NCBI GenBank assembly: GCA_007644065.1 | Contig: VJWN01000023.1 | Location: 321,434-385,433, forward strand | Direction of reading: 5' to 3' | From: Margaritispora aquatica | Lineage: Eukaryota; Ascomycota; Leotiomycetes; Helotiales; Discinellaceae | DNA length: 64,000 nt | Shown here: one piece after another, positions 1-13,240 of the stretch | Position numbering within the stretch: the stretch's first letter is position 1 | Layout of the letters: each line of letters starts with the position of its first letter | The notes under the pieces: generated by a model | Databases searched by the model: none | Told to the model about the DNA's origin: nothing | The model's input: only the letters and a program-made list of their open reading frames with translations | Position numbers and translations under genes: made by a program

Positions 1-2703
1 CCTGCGATTATCAGTGAGTAGGGAGGTGAGTAAGTGAGTGAGTGGGTGAGTGAATGAGTGAATGGGTAGTGAGTGAATACATATACTAACTCTCTTCTAT
101 CTACTCACTTATTCCTAAATCATACGAATGCTATCCTTAGTGTTTTACCGCCACCATATTCCTACCTACCTACCTACCTTATCATAGCACGACATTAACT
201 GCGATATTTTGTAAGGTATATATATATATATATCATTGAAATAGTAAACAGTAAAACAGAAAAACACTTCACCATACAAATCATTATCAACCTACAAATC
301 TTTAAATAAATATACCCCGTCCTTGCATTTTTGGAGGGGGGGGGGTCTCTCTATATGTTTGCAGCGAGCTGTACCCTCTTGGTTCCACCTCTCTTGTCTC
401 CGTCTCGTCGTCTCGTTTTCACCTCCGTTATCTCTATCCCATGGTCTAGTTCACCTCGTGGGCATCAACGTGAGGCGAGGCGAAAAAGAAACGGAATGAT
501 GTAGTGAATAATGGATAGGTAGGTAGATGGCTGGATTGGATTGGATTGGATTGGATCTCGCTTGGGTAGTTTAGTTAGCTGATGATATTATATGAATTCA
601 TGTGCTTGGGTGGCTGGCTGGGTGGCTACCGGCTACGTACTTAATGAGTGGTATTGGTGTTGGTGTTGGTGTGTGGTGGAGCTAGATATTCGATTTACTA
701 TGGGACGATTGAACTGTGACTGGTTGGTTGGAGATAGATAGGTAGGTAGGTCGTTGAGGCTCGGTGTGAATCTACGGAGAGGGGCAAATAAATGGGTTGC
801 TCAGTAGACTGTGGCAGGAAGCAGGATACGAGGATTATGGTGGGTGTTTATCGTATCTAGATGTTTGGGTGTTTGAGAGGAGGATGGGTTATGTATATAC
901 GAGGCCGGGGTTGAGGTTGGGGCGGGGGAGATAGATAGATAGATGTTCGTTCATTTGTTTGTTTTCGATGTTTTGCTTTGCTTTGGAATAAAGTCTGAAT
1001 TGGGTAAGGGACACAGCACAAAGCAAGTCGTACACTTCGTATTTGTTTAAAAGTAAACGAGGAATCAAAGGGATGGTATGGAGACAAAAAGAAGAGGGCT
1101 AAGTAGGCGGAGAAACACAAAAGAGAGAGAGTATTGAGATCTAACTCCAAAAATTTACTAGCTTTTGTTCTCGATGCTGATAACGGTTCTTCTAGTAATA
1201 TACCTTCTCGTTATATTGCATTGTACTCTACTTTGCGGCAGATGTTGTTGTCTTTTTCTCTTGTCCGTTTATATGGCATGGACTTATTTGAGTTTGTTTC
1301 AATATTACGACTGAAATGGAGGTCTGCGGTTGACAATACAGGTTTCAGTTGGTAGCACTACAAGGCTACAACAAATATATACACATACACAAAAGGCTAA
1401 ATAAGAAGACATGAGTCGCGAAATTGTTGAGGAATCCATCTCCATATCAAAGTCTGATGCTTAGCAGTAAGTTTTGAGCTTGCTATCATTTCCATATAAC
1501 CCAAAATAAGAAAGATTGCGCCCGCTTTGCTTGTGGATGCGGAGGAGAATTTCGCCATTTTCCCTCACGAACGTAGGACGCTGATTCGAAGAGCCTTGAT
1601 TACCTACGAAAGGAACTGAGAATGGGAGATATACGTCAATCACCCACCCACCGCTCTGTCTATCGGAATCGGAATCAGAATCAGATCACAGAATCTCATC
1701 CCTCCACACTCCGCTCCATCATATCGTCCCTCCACTGTCTCGCCTCAGCCCCCTCCCTCCCACGATGTCTCGCTTAATGATCTGCCAAGCTTCGCCTTGA
1801 ATGGAACCTCACGTCTGTCCACCACCCCTTTCAACACAAGCTGTTGTACTATCTAGATATGAATGAGGCTGTGTGTGCGTAGTGCGGAATTAGCCGTATT
1901 TGTATGTGCAGAGGGATAGTGATGCAGTTTGATTCCGTTGACGTGCAGTGAAGTGTTTTGGCCTTAAAGCTAAGTGAGAGAGATTGAGATCGAGAGTGAG
2001 ACTTGGAAATGCGTGTAGGCTTGAGCGAGATACATTTACTCTTAGGCTAATCAAAGATGCAGTTAAGCGCAGACTCGGATCTGATTCTGTGTGCGCCAGA
2101 GACGCAAGCATGTATGTTGTTTGAAGGGTTCATATACTCCGCCTCCTCGAGTTCCTCCTCGCGAGTGATAGTAATATGCTCCCCTCTCTTTTACCCATCC
2201 CAGACAGACAGGTAGGCGACTGATATCAGGAGATGAAAGGGTGAGAGCCTTATTCGCTAATTGTCGAGGACAGAATCACGATGAGTGTGAAGGAAGAGAC
2301 AGCAGCCTCGTTCGTAGAGACCAAGAGACATCTAGCTCTCAAATGAGGTATTTCATGCAAGAAAGAGGGAATCAGATTGAGAGAGGGGGGAAGAAAGAGA
2401 GAGATAAGGAGAGGGTGTGGAAGGAAGAATAACGTGAAAGTGAAGGGGAAAAGACTTATAAAGCTCGTTCGCCGTTGCGTTTCCTGAGAACCTCATATCA
2501 TTCGCCATCTCAAGCACTACTCGAACTCCCCTGATTTCGATCATTACTCCATACCATATCACTAGCTAAATCACCACAACACTTCAACACAGCACTTCTC
2601 TTCCCCTCCCTCCCTCCCTCCCTCACCCTCAAAGAACCAAACTGAGCACCACGCCCGTAAACTGTCTACCTCCCGACAAAATACCCATCAACAAACCGCA
2701 ACC
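1..2703. other. Intergenic region with simple repeats
   Basis: I see no gene I can support here. The stretch holds many microsatellites: an AT run near 219-234, a G run near 336-346, GGATT units at about 533-556, scattered GTAG/TAGG units, and a CCCT-rich run near 2603-2624 just before the first gene. The open frames here are short, unrelated to any family I recognise, and mostly low-complexity. The last part probably carries the promoter and 5' leader of the gene that starts at 2704. Confidence 0.6.
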
Positions 2704-3776
2704 ATGTGCCTCGAAATACTCCTCTGCTTCCTCGTAAGCGAGCACAAGAAGAAGAAAGCCGCCGAGCGCGAAGCCAGAGAGAGGAAAGCCAGGGCCAGCG
2801 CCACGACGGCGGTGCAAGAGCACAGGAGGAATATCGAGGCCGCACGCGTGGCACAAGAGAAGAGAGACAGGTCCAATGCTGCGATTCCGTTGGTCGTTCT
2901 TTCGACTGTGGGGGATGTTTTGAAATGGTATGGTGTGCTGTTCTTTGCACTGCTCTGTTCTGCTCTGTCCGTAGCTCTCTGCATGCACTCAACTGAGCTT
3001 CTCACTCAGACCTAAGCGGGTCGAAAAGTTACCGCTTCATACACTCACCCAGCCTACACTTTCGACTCCAGTATTCACAAACCAAGCTTTCTTCTTCTTC
3101 TTCTTCTTCTTTATCCAACTTCCACTGTGAAATATTCGCTAACGAACCAACAAAACAGCTGGCTCATCCACGGCCCAAATCAACACACCAACTGGCTCCG
3201 CCGCGGTCCCTCCAAAATCATTGAAATTCCATTCTCAGCTACCACACAGACATTCAAGCAAATGATGCGATGCTGGAACCAGTTTCAGTTCTCCATCCAA
3301 AAGACCCCTTTGTCGGAGGAAAGTCTGGCGCTTTGGAACGACGTGTATGGGAAGTATTTCCGTGCCTCGCTTGCAAATCCGGATGTTAAGGTGTGTTCGC
3401 CCTCTTCATACTGACTCCTTACTCCTTACCCCTTGAGCACCACAACGCCGCCTCATTCGTTCTCTTTCCTCCATCTGCCCCTCTGAGCTATCTCCTAGTG
3501 TTGATGGGTGTATTTGGCTAATTCGAATAAAAGGAATTCCCCACCATCTCAATCGCGAACTTCAAACAATGCTGGGCTACTCACGGAGACGCGGAGAAAC
3601 ATCCAGATCCGCTGTTCATGGACATGATGGATGTGTGGGCCGAGCATGGAGATGCGATGGTTGCTGCTGCTGCTGCTGCTGCTGCTGACCTCGTTGCTGT
3701 TTCGGCACCAGTTGAGCCGCACAAGAGTGAGCCAAAGATGGAGGTCCTTCCTCCTGTTGCTGCTACGGCTCCTTGA
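2704..3776 (+). CDS. Unknown small fungal protein, three exons, alanine tract
   Basis: Not recognised. Predicted exons are 2704-2927, 3159-3390 and 3534-3776, giving 232 residues. Intron 1 (231 nt) starts GTATGG, has a GCTAACG branch site and ends AACAG; intron 2 starts GTGTGT and ends AAAAG. Both keep one frame: WYGV at the end of the first open frame is replaced by CWLIHGPN, and NPDVK joins EFPTIS. The N-terminal part (about residues 15-60) is a basic and acidic helix rich in K, R, E and A. The middle has many aromatic residues, including several Trp, as in a small globular fold. Near the C-terminus a run of eight alanines is coded by GCT repeats, followed by an acidic tail. No signal peptide. 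It faces the TFIIIC gene tail to tail. The function is unknown; the exon structure is fairly secure because three frames join without stops. Confidence 0.6.
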
Positions 3777-5210
3777 TGGGGTTGAGTGGCATGGGTGAAA
3801 CGACGAGGAAGCGAGCTTGTGAAGAACACAGGCTGGGGTGGTTTGAGGAGAGGAAATCATAGTTAGCGAGAGAGAGAGAGAGAGATGTTGTGATTTTCTA
3901 GTGGTTATAAGCGAGATTTCTTTTTTAGAATGGTTGCTTAGAGCACCTAATATTTATTGCCAATCACGAACAAGTAAGAATTTGGAGATTCCACGTCTTG
4001 ACCCGTAAGGGTAACTATTGGATTGCGAAATCATCTTGAAAGAATTTAGACCAATACTATAGATATTTGTGTCGACGACGCTAATTCTTAAACCCCACTA
4101 AAACCCAGGCTGGGATTCTTTACGGAAGTTTGGGTCGAGTATCTCCATATCAGGTTCCACTCGCTTGGGACCTCCCGAGATCGTACAGATACCAAGGCGC
4201 CGTCAGTGTAGAGCCAGAAGCGAGAGGTGTAAGTTCACTTGCCATTTCTGTTGCCACTATCTTGGAAATTAATGGAGTTTGACATGTCATGAATCTGTCG
4301 AAAGAACTCAATGAATCATACATGGTGAATTGTGTAGGGACTAGAATTCGAATATAGGAGTACGAGCGGTGCAAACCCAACACCAGGCACTGAATATCTC
4401 TATGGGTGAAATTAAACAAGTAGATAAAAGCTTAAAACACAACCTGTAATACTTGGGTAAATTTTGATAAATAATCCAACCTAGAAGGTAAGATAGTGAC
4501 GCTCACTATGTTCGTAGGGCACCAACATATATACTCTTCAAATATACATAGTATCTAAACACATTTTGAGCGCCATGCCGATCTTATTTCCATCTTTATC
4601 TAGCTATATCTCTATCTTCAACGTTGACGAATCTTGATAGCCTTGGTTAGCGATGCAGTGCGATTGTATGCAAACTTATATTTTCCTTTGTAGATTAATT
4701 TATTTTTATTTACATCTGCTTTTATATAGGTTTTATGTTAGGTAAGTACATACATGCCTGAGGATCAAAAAGTGCTGTGTATATCTAACCTTACAATCTT
4801 ACGCTCACTTATACTCACACACCTACCCACTTCACTTCACCCCTCTTCACTTCACTTCACCTCTGTTCACTTCACCACAAACTTTTGAAACACAAAATAC
4901 AATACACTATACAATATGTATCCACATATCCACGTACCATTCCATTGTTCTGTTCTGTCTATCTGTCCTCCTATCTTCCTATTTATCCGTCTTTACATGC
5001 ATCTGTTCATACAAATATGTTGTAATCTTACAAAGTAAGCCCAAAAAACACCATCGCAATGCATGGACATAGGATCCTTTCCTGTCATGTCCTGTTCTGT
5101 CCTAACCTGTATGATCCCGCGATTTCCTTCATCGCATGCACCTTGCCCTTGACACCCCAAAAACGCCAGAAATCAAAATGGTACCCCAATCCCACTCCCA
5201 GCCCCATAGT
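3777..5210. other. Convergent intergenic region
   Basis: This is the 1.4 kb between the 3' ends of the small unknown gene and the TFIIIC gene. It is AT-rich and holds CACTTCAC-type repeats near 4827-4877 and TGTCCTG-like units near 5083-5110. I see no supported gene. Both 3' untranslated regions should lie here. Confidence 0.5.
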
Positions 5211-8200
5211 TTACATACCACCCATCTCGACTTCCTCATCCTCATTCTCATTTCCATCCCCAATCCGACCCTCAGCCTCAACTTGCAACCTCCCAAGTCT
5301 CCCGGACTCAGGCAGACTCATGCCAGCAACCAACCACCACCACTCGCCTACAACCCAAGCCTCTTTTCCTGTCAGCTCCCCATCCACTCCCTTGCCTTTG
5401 CCCTTCCCTTTCCCATCGACGCCAGCACCACCAATCCGCTCAAATACCCCAACCTTCTCACCCCATGCCATCAGAAGCCAGAACTCCCATTCCTCCATAA
5501 CACTTCTAAACACACTCTTCAATAGCGCCATATTGGTGCCAGCTCTAAAAGCTAAAATACACCCTACGCTCGTGAGAATCCTGCCCCAAATATCCGTGAT
5601 CAGACGTTCTGTGACACCATACCAGACAGGCAACTCTCCTTTCTCGCTTCCCCCTGGCGGTAGGGTCTCCATCGCCTTCGCTAGAACGGGGTTATCGAAA
5701 TCGTAGACATAACTCTCTGTAGGGTAGATGTCCATCTCGAAGCGGAGTTTCTCGCGAGGAATAGAGCGCGTCTCGTACCCGCCGGTCGTAAGACCGAAGC
5801 GATCCATTGGGACATCAATAGCAATCAGCTTGACGCGCCCGTGTGCTTGCAAAGAAGTCATGACCATGATGGCGCCATTGTCGGCGAGGTAGTCTGCACG
5901 AACGTATGGGGCACCGTTAAGGAACTGCTCGTCCAGCCAGGTCTTGTAGCGGATAGCTTCGTAGAAGTGGGTGTTCTTGAGGTACTTGTTTAGCGGGCGG
6001 AAGAAGGTCTCGGCGGCTTCATAGCCACGACCAACGGTGGCTTTGGTGCGGTTGCGGTGCATGATTGTTTTGGAGGCAACCAGGGCGTCGAAGGCGGAAT
6101 TAGCGAGCTTGAGGCCAATTGAGTCGAGGCGTGCTTTGGCTACTGAGGGGATGTAGTCCTTATCTGGTGTCAAAGCGATGGCTCGCACCCAGGATTTTGC
6201 GACTTCGAGTTGTGATATTTCTTCTTGAGACAGGTCTCTCGATGTAGGAAGTGCAACACAGTGAGGCTCAGCGGCTGAGGTCTCAACACGCCGGTAAACT
6301 GGAGCTTTGGTACCGAAATAATTATCTCTCCATCCATACTCATCACGATCCAGAATAACAGCGTTATGCTGGGCATCGAACACCTCTCTTGAATCCGGTA
6401 GAGTGATTGTCTTGGAAGTCATCTCAGTATCGATATTCTCAATACACCAATCCAGTAACTTCTGCCAATCGTAGCTTGGAAGGTCATCATAATCTATGGG
6501 GTCCACTTCGCCATTTTCGTATGCCCTCAAGTACGCATCCTGGAAATCAATGACGAGCCGTTCGATCAGGGCCTCTTTGGTTTTTGTGAGTGCGCCAAAT
6601 TGTCTTTTCATGTAATCCGGTGAAAATTGAGGGAACAGCGGATTGATGATCACCCAATCAACCAAAGCGTCCAACCCTCCCGTGAGAGTGCGTGTCATGA
6701 CACATGCAAGCAAAAAGACTCTTTCAATATCCGGAGGCATGTTAAGAGGTATCTTCCCATGTCGTCTCTTTCGACCATTCTTGAGCGGTTGGCCTATCTG
6801 GATATTGAACTCGTTCAAGGCATCATAGGGATCATTAAAGATGCCATCGAAATCTATGACGTGAGTGGTTAAAATTCGCGAGTATTTCCACCGACCCTCC
6901 TGATCAACCTTCTGTCGCTTGGGTCGAGGAGCTTCTTGGGGCTCATCAGGCAATGAAATGTCATCTACAATGAGTTGGCTGTATGGTAAATTCTCGAGCG
7001 TAAATGCAGTCTGCTCGTCCCATCTCACATTGTAACTTGCATCCTTTGCCATAACCATAGAGTCCACGGTCCAGGAGGCATAGTTGGGATCAGACAACAT
7101 CTTGCTCGCATCTCGAGGAGTCCGGAACTGCAATCGAAGTGCTTTATTCTCGGCCAAATCCTCGATCGATCCTCGATAGTACGAAGGGTCAAGACCGAAG
7201 CTCGGTGGGAGCGTTTCAAGCCCAGGATTCAATTTCACACCAGGGGCAAGCTTCTTTGGCTCAAAGAAATTCAGCAGCTCGACCTCAGAAACAAATCTTG
7301 CTTTTTGAGCCCGTGATCTCTTGTTCCCATTACCAAATAAATTAACGAGATCCATCGCATCCTCCATCTCGCCATCGCCAGACGTCTCATCCTCTGGACT
7401 AACACTTTTCTTTTTGCGATAGTTGCGCATAGGTCTGCCAGTGACCAAAGAAATCTTTCTGGTAACCCCTTCATCATTATCAGGCTCGATCCAGTTCCGC
7501 ACAGCTCGCGATTTCGCTCTCCGCTTTGGAGCTTCGCCATCCGAACTGGCTGCTCCTCTGATTATGCTCTGCATGAGTGCCTTTGACGGAGGCGCAGGCC
7601 CGTACCTGACGTTCTTCTGCGGGTAGACGATGGGTCGGAAGGACTTTTCAACCTTCTTCATATACGACTCGGCGAGTGGATTTCCATCGGCTCGTCGAGC
7701 AGGTCGTGCATGAATAGGATATACTCCATGACCAAATGGGCGAGTAGACCATGCTCCAGTGTTTGTATCTTGAAGATACGTGACCGGCTCGGGCAATCGT
7801 CGATGGCTGTATGGCCTCTCCTTCTTAACCACCACTGGCTTTTGGCTCCAAGCACCTGTCTCTGGGTTAGGCAAGAACGCAGGCGCGGCCTGACCCCATG
7901 ATTGTTGCTTTAGTGCGGCCACCTCTGCACGACGATCTCTCTCCTCCTGCGTGAGTCGCTTCGACGCTCCCCGGGTGCGCCGAGGTTGATCGGTGAGAGG
8001 ACGTGCTTTTTGGAACGGATTATCACCACCAGCTCTAATACTATCCCATTTGCGACGCAGACTTTCCGCAATGGCCGCATTGTGTTTGCTGCTTCTCTTT
8101 CGCTTGTGTGGTCCGCCCTTGGCACGAGTTTCCTGAACTTGGGGATCACTCTCAGACTCGGCATCATCCATCTCAGCTTCGCCATCGCTCTCAGACTCAA

Positions 8201-11200
8201 CGGCAGGATCTTGAGTGTCAACAAATTCATCATCGTCGTCAAAGTCATCGAATGGAGCATCTTCAGGAGTAGGCGTGACTGGAGACTCGGGCTCCTCAGT
8301 ACTTGGTTGAACGTCCTCAATAACCACTGGTCCCTCTGTACCAAGTAGGTTTTTCTTAACCACAGCTCGACCAGCCAAAATCTGTAGAGTGTCAAAAACA
8401 GTAGGCGGAGGTGTAAAACCGAGTGGTACGTAGAAATCGGGATTAGAATTCTTAATGAGGGTCTTCAGGTTCTCGATCTCTGGAGTCTCATGATTCATAC
8501 CCATCAGGCAGACTATACTGCGAGGAACTTCTTTGTGTCTCCTATTATGGAATGTAAATGTGATCCGCTCTATCTTGTTGGCAGAATACAAAACATCAAA
8601 GGCTTTCAAAGCAACAGTTGAGCGAGGCAAGTACTCAGGATCGGGATGCATCTTGAGCCATACCGCCATAATTGCGAACCATAAACTTCGATCCCCTGGA
8701 AAGATACCGCCATGGGCAGTGATAACCGATAACATGATTGCTTCACAGAGATCATCAGTCATGGTGTCGGCTGGGTGATCCGGAAGTAGCATATCAGCAA
8801 TTGCACCAGCATGGTTTGGCTCTGCTACATCAGCCATTGGTAGAGTCTCAACCGACTTGGTTGGCTCATTCGCCACCAAAATTTTCACATCACTCAGAAT
8901 TTTTGCAAGTACTTCTGTCTCCCTATTAAGAGCCTTGTACAACCTCAGAGGATTCTTCGGTCTTGGCTTCAATGGATCATTTGTCTTTGGGACTCTTTCA
9001 ACACCAGTAGTGGTGTGCTTCTCTGCCCATGCCTCAAATGAGTCCTGGCTTGTGTGCGATGCATCAGAGTCACCACCTGGAGACTGCTCTTTTGGTGTAG
9101 CCTGAGAATGTGAAGCTGATGTTTCAGGCTCGAAATTATCGCCGGGAATGGGTAAGTTAACAGCATTGCTGTCCTCTAGTGGAGCCTCTACCATGACAGT
9201 ATCACCTTCTCCGGGGTTATCCACTTGCACTGGCTTACTTTCAAGTCGAGTTCCTCTCCTCAAGTCGGCCCGAGATTTGGGAGCCCTGGAAGTCTCTGAG
9301 AATTCTCCTTCATCGCTATCTTCATCTCCCTCACTAATAGCCTGTCGTCGAGGTCTAGCCTTCCTAGGAGTTAGAGTCCTGGGAGCCAAAGTATCGTTTG
9401 GGATGTTCGAAGCATTGCGTTTCTTTACATATTTTGATGAGCTAGCCTTGGGTGGCTTTGGAATATGATCGGGATTGCAAGGACTGGCAGACTTGGTCTG
9501 GTGATACTGGAGCCCATTGATACCCTTGAATACAGTTTCGCATTTCTCACAGACAAATTGCTTCTTGCGTTTAGGTTCACTCTTCTTCTCGCTTACATTT
9601 TCGTTGCCCACGGAGCGAAATTGGAGAGTTATCATAGCTGCGACAATCTTTGCCCTCATCTGACTGGCCGCCTCTCCACCAGCAGGAGTTTTGGCGAAGA
9701 TGAAGCAGTGATTGATTGTCTGCCCTTCATCATTTGAACTTTTGACGTGCAATTCCATGCGCTTAGATCCAGGGGCGGAAGTAATAGGGTGCTGTGAGAT
9801 TTTACCGACATGCAAAGTCAAGGTTGGCTCTTCCGAGAGGTCTATGGTCGTTGCATAAAACTCAAGTGAGTCTTTTCCAGGTCGCAGAATCAAGTTCCCT
9901 GCTTCCTCCTTGAATATGCAAGCAAGTCGAATAATACCATCAGGGATTGATATGGCTTCAGCAGGAGCTAAGCGCTGGGCAATATCATCCACTGCTGGCT
10001 TTGACACAGGTTTCTTTGACCACTTTCGCTTCAACTGAGGAACCGAACTTTCCGTTACAACTTCAACGTTTTCTGGTGCCACAGCCTCGGCAATATCAAT
10101 CAAAGTTTGAGATACAACTGCAGGAGGTGGTATTATTTCTGGCACTAGCGGATATAGTGAAGCCTCCGTTTCTTCCATACCCCCGACGTTGTGATCTATA
10201 AGGCTTGAGTCTTCTTGCACTTGCAAACGCTGGAAAGAAGGCTCGTCGACCGTCAAGTTTTGCGGAAGGGGTTGAGAGGGTGTGAAATCGATCGAAATTG
10301 ATATTTCAGGCTGAGTCATGTTAAATAGTTCGGGGTCCAACAACGTTGTAGTATCATCTTTAACAGCATCGACAGGTTGCGCCATCCTTGCGGTATGATC
10401 TTGGATAAGCTCAACTCTTTTCTCCGACATTGCTGTATCCATTTGGACATGATCGACATCTTGCTGTAAACTTGCAATACCATTCATAATATGATCAGTG
10501 CTTGGTTGCAATGCCACACTTCGTTCCTGAATAACATTGGTTCTTTTTGATGCCCCTGCAGCTGCTTTACCCTTTGGCTTTCGTGCAGCTGTCAAGGACG
10601 AAGGTCTTCTCTTGTAAATATCAGGTGTCTTATTCACAATCGCAGGACTTGGGAGTGTGGAAGATGGCCTCTGAAATTGCTGTATATACGACTGGTCTTG
10701 CGCGGGATGTTGCGGAGTATACAAGGCACTATATTTGTTGTGGAAATCTAGCGTGTTACTCGATCTCTGCGGTTGGTCTTGAAATTGACTAGGCAGTAGT
10801 GTACCCATGGCTAAAAGTTCGGACATTCTCCTACTTTGAGTTGATTGATTGGGAAGACTATTGGAAGGTGTTTCGCTCTGCGAGCCTGGCCATTGGCTTT
10901 GTGGATGATAGGATCCTCCCGGAGATCTAAAATGAGATCCGAACTGAGAATTGATAGGTTTTGGTGCACTGAACTGAGAGGTGTAATCCGCAACATGGTA
11001 TGGTGAGTGATAGCTCTTTGATGGTGTTATGGGCGGAGATTTCTGCTTCTGGGGAAGTGGAGCAAATGCGACATTTGCGTCCTCAGTGATTGGCGCAGAG
11101 TCTACTGGCTCCTCGACAAAGATGTCTTGTGAAGGATCAAAAGGGTGGGCGATGCGACGGATGACTGGTTTTAGTCGGTCAGACCCAGGATTAGAGGTCG

Positions 11201-13240
11201 GGGCCGTTGATGGTTGCGATGTTTGCCCCATTGTCTTATCGACTCCATTAAGTTGCGTGGAGGAATTTTCGGTCAACGAACTGCTGAGTGCCTCTTGTTG
11301 ACGAGGGATAGGAGGAGCTGAGGATGAAGAGGATGGAGTCGTTGGATTTGGTGCAAGAGATGCACTCTGGTGGTTGTCCTTCTGTGCTTGGGCGTTAAGC
11401 TCCCCAATTCTCTGTGCGTTGGTAGGTTCCATTTGTCGAAATTGAGATACATATTCGGTTTCGGCAGCTTTTGTAGATACCTCGGATTCTTGACCTTTGG
11501 CAACAATCCCATTTGATGAAGGCACACTAGTGGCCTGAACGCCTGCAATCTCAACAGAGGCCTCGGTCACAACCTCTATAGGCCGACTCTCCTCATTTGG
11601 TAAGAGCGAAGAGGAAGCTTCAACAACCATCTTATCGTCAACAAGAACGACCTCATCAGACTTCACCCTCTTGATCTTCTTCGGCGTAGCACTTTCATCT
11701 TCCTCTACACGCTTACGCTTCCGCGGCACATGAGGCTTTTTAGCTTGATCCTCATTCTCGATCAAGCGACTCGCTAGCCTCTCAGCAGACACCTCAATCC
11801 AAGTTCCACGCCGCTTCTCCAGCCATTCCGGATCTTTGAGCTTATCGAACTTGAACACCACGAGACACGACCTGGCTGGGCGGCCCTTGCCTGGAGGCCG
11901 ATGTGCTTTGTAACCAGCAGGTTTGACGTAGACCCCTGGAAGCCCATCTTGCAAGTCTAGATCGGCTTGTGATGTGTAGACAGCCATTGGCCGTTCGGGT
12001 GATATCTCACGGCGTGGTTTTCGTCCTTGGTCGATATTGTTCTTTGGGGTAGCCACGGAAGCTGATTCAACGAGTATTCTCTGCTTTTTGGTTGGTTCTT
12101 CCCGTTTACTACCAACGATATCCAAAGGGTTGGCAGTTTCTGTTTGCAAGGTGGGACGCACTGGTGCTTGATTGCTGGTGATGACTTGAGACGATGGTAC
12201 AAGCCTTGAACCGCTGGTTTTGGTTGTATCTTGAACAATTGCATTTGATGGGGTGGCCAAAGTCTGGATCTGAGGCGTAACACGATCCATCGCTGCACTC
12301 TCCATGATTGGCACTTCTGGTGTCGGCGTAATGCTTGGTTGCTTGGTGGTTGCCTGACCTTTCGTCGCCTTCAAAGAACTACCATTCTCCATCGCAGCAT
12401 TTGGCTCATCAGAAACGAATCTCACCATCCTCCCACCAAAACTACTCGTCAACACCTTCTGCAGCTCCATGGCGCCCACACTCGAGTCTCGCAATTTCGT
12501 GAACCCACTCCCGTTGCCGTTCGCCTCAACAACACACACCTCCTCCCTCGTAGCCAAGCGGTTCCATAGTGATGCCTTGTTCGCAACTCCAGGATTGCTG
12601 TACTGAAGGTCGAGTTTGTTAAACAGGACGAAGATGGGTATGCCTAAGGTGTGATATTAGTCATTTGATTCGATGCCTTTAATCGGGTAGTGCCTTGCTC
12701 CACTTTTGTGGTTTGCACATTTCCTAACTCTCTCCAGGTTGAAAGACAGAAGCTTGGTTACCTTATATAGGTTGGGTTGTAATGGCCCTATGCTGTCCTG
12801 TCCCGTTGCACTTGCACGTGATGGATTGTAGTCATTTCAGTCCACTGGACCAAACCAACCAGACAACACCAAAGCGAAGACCAGAACCACAACCATAACC
12901 AAACCACTGCACCAAAGAAGCACAACATAAAACAAAACGCCTTTGCTTCCTCGTCCCTCAAGTCTTCCCTCTCCCCATTCCCACCTCACCTTTCGCTTTG
13001 CCTCCGCGCTTCAACCGCATACCGCACCAATCGGCTCCTCCTCGATGCTTCCAAAAGCTGCCCCTCCATCCAGAAAAAAATGGATGACTCAAAAGCCCCT
13101 CCAAAAAAGAATCACCCCAATCGCGCAATCTTGCAATGCATCAAAAACGAAATCCAAAACTAACCTTCAACACCAGCCTCCCTCAATTCGCACAAACACC
13201 ACTCCATCATCATCTCTTCTTGCGCAGAAGAAGAATCCAT
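5211..13240 (-). CDS. TFIIIC large subunit, Tfc3/Sfc3-like (B-block binding)
   Basis: Likely the largest subunit of RNA polymerase III factor TFIIIC, which binds the B box of tRNA genes. The main exon is 12643-5211. The longest open frame appears to begin at a TTG (12557), but the frame runs on upstream to an acceptor TTAG at 12644. A small first exon at 13240-13165 (MDSSSAQEEMMM...) joins it in frame through a GTTAGT donor, giving about 2,502 residues. Seen: an N-terminal KASLWNRLATREEV segment like Tfc3 winged-helix regions; a GVYVKPAGYKAHRPPGKGR segment near residue 265 matching the fungal Tfc3 pattern; a C2H2-like finger (CEKCETVF...H) near 1080; long acidic linkers; a TLTGGLDALVDW segment; and a C-terminal LPVWYGVTERLITDIW block followed by EEWEFWLLMAWGEKVG, both typical of the Tfc3 end. 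KGKGKGKG is a short repeat near the C-terminus. The first exon is the least certain part; the family call is firm. Confidence 0.75.
12762..12772 (-). promoter_or_regulatory. TATA-like motif inside TFIIIC intron 1
   Basis: Read on the minus strand, the sequence is CCTATATAAGG, a good TATA-box match. It lies about 120 nt upstream of the main TFIIIC exon and inside the 521-nt intron proposed for this gene. No in-frame ATG follows before the acceptor, so it does not by itself give an alternative protein start. It may be chance. Confidence 0.25.

Noticed and set aside
857..1150. 97-residue minus-strand frame near the window start
   Set aside because: Low-complexity Pro/Gln-rich end coded by simple repeats; no domain, start context or splice support.
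12555..12557. TTG as the TFIIIC start
   Set aside because: The frame runs on upstream to a good splice acceptor and a more likely ATG-bearing exon; TTG starts are not expected in this nuclear gene.
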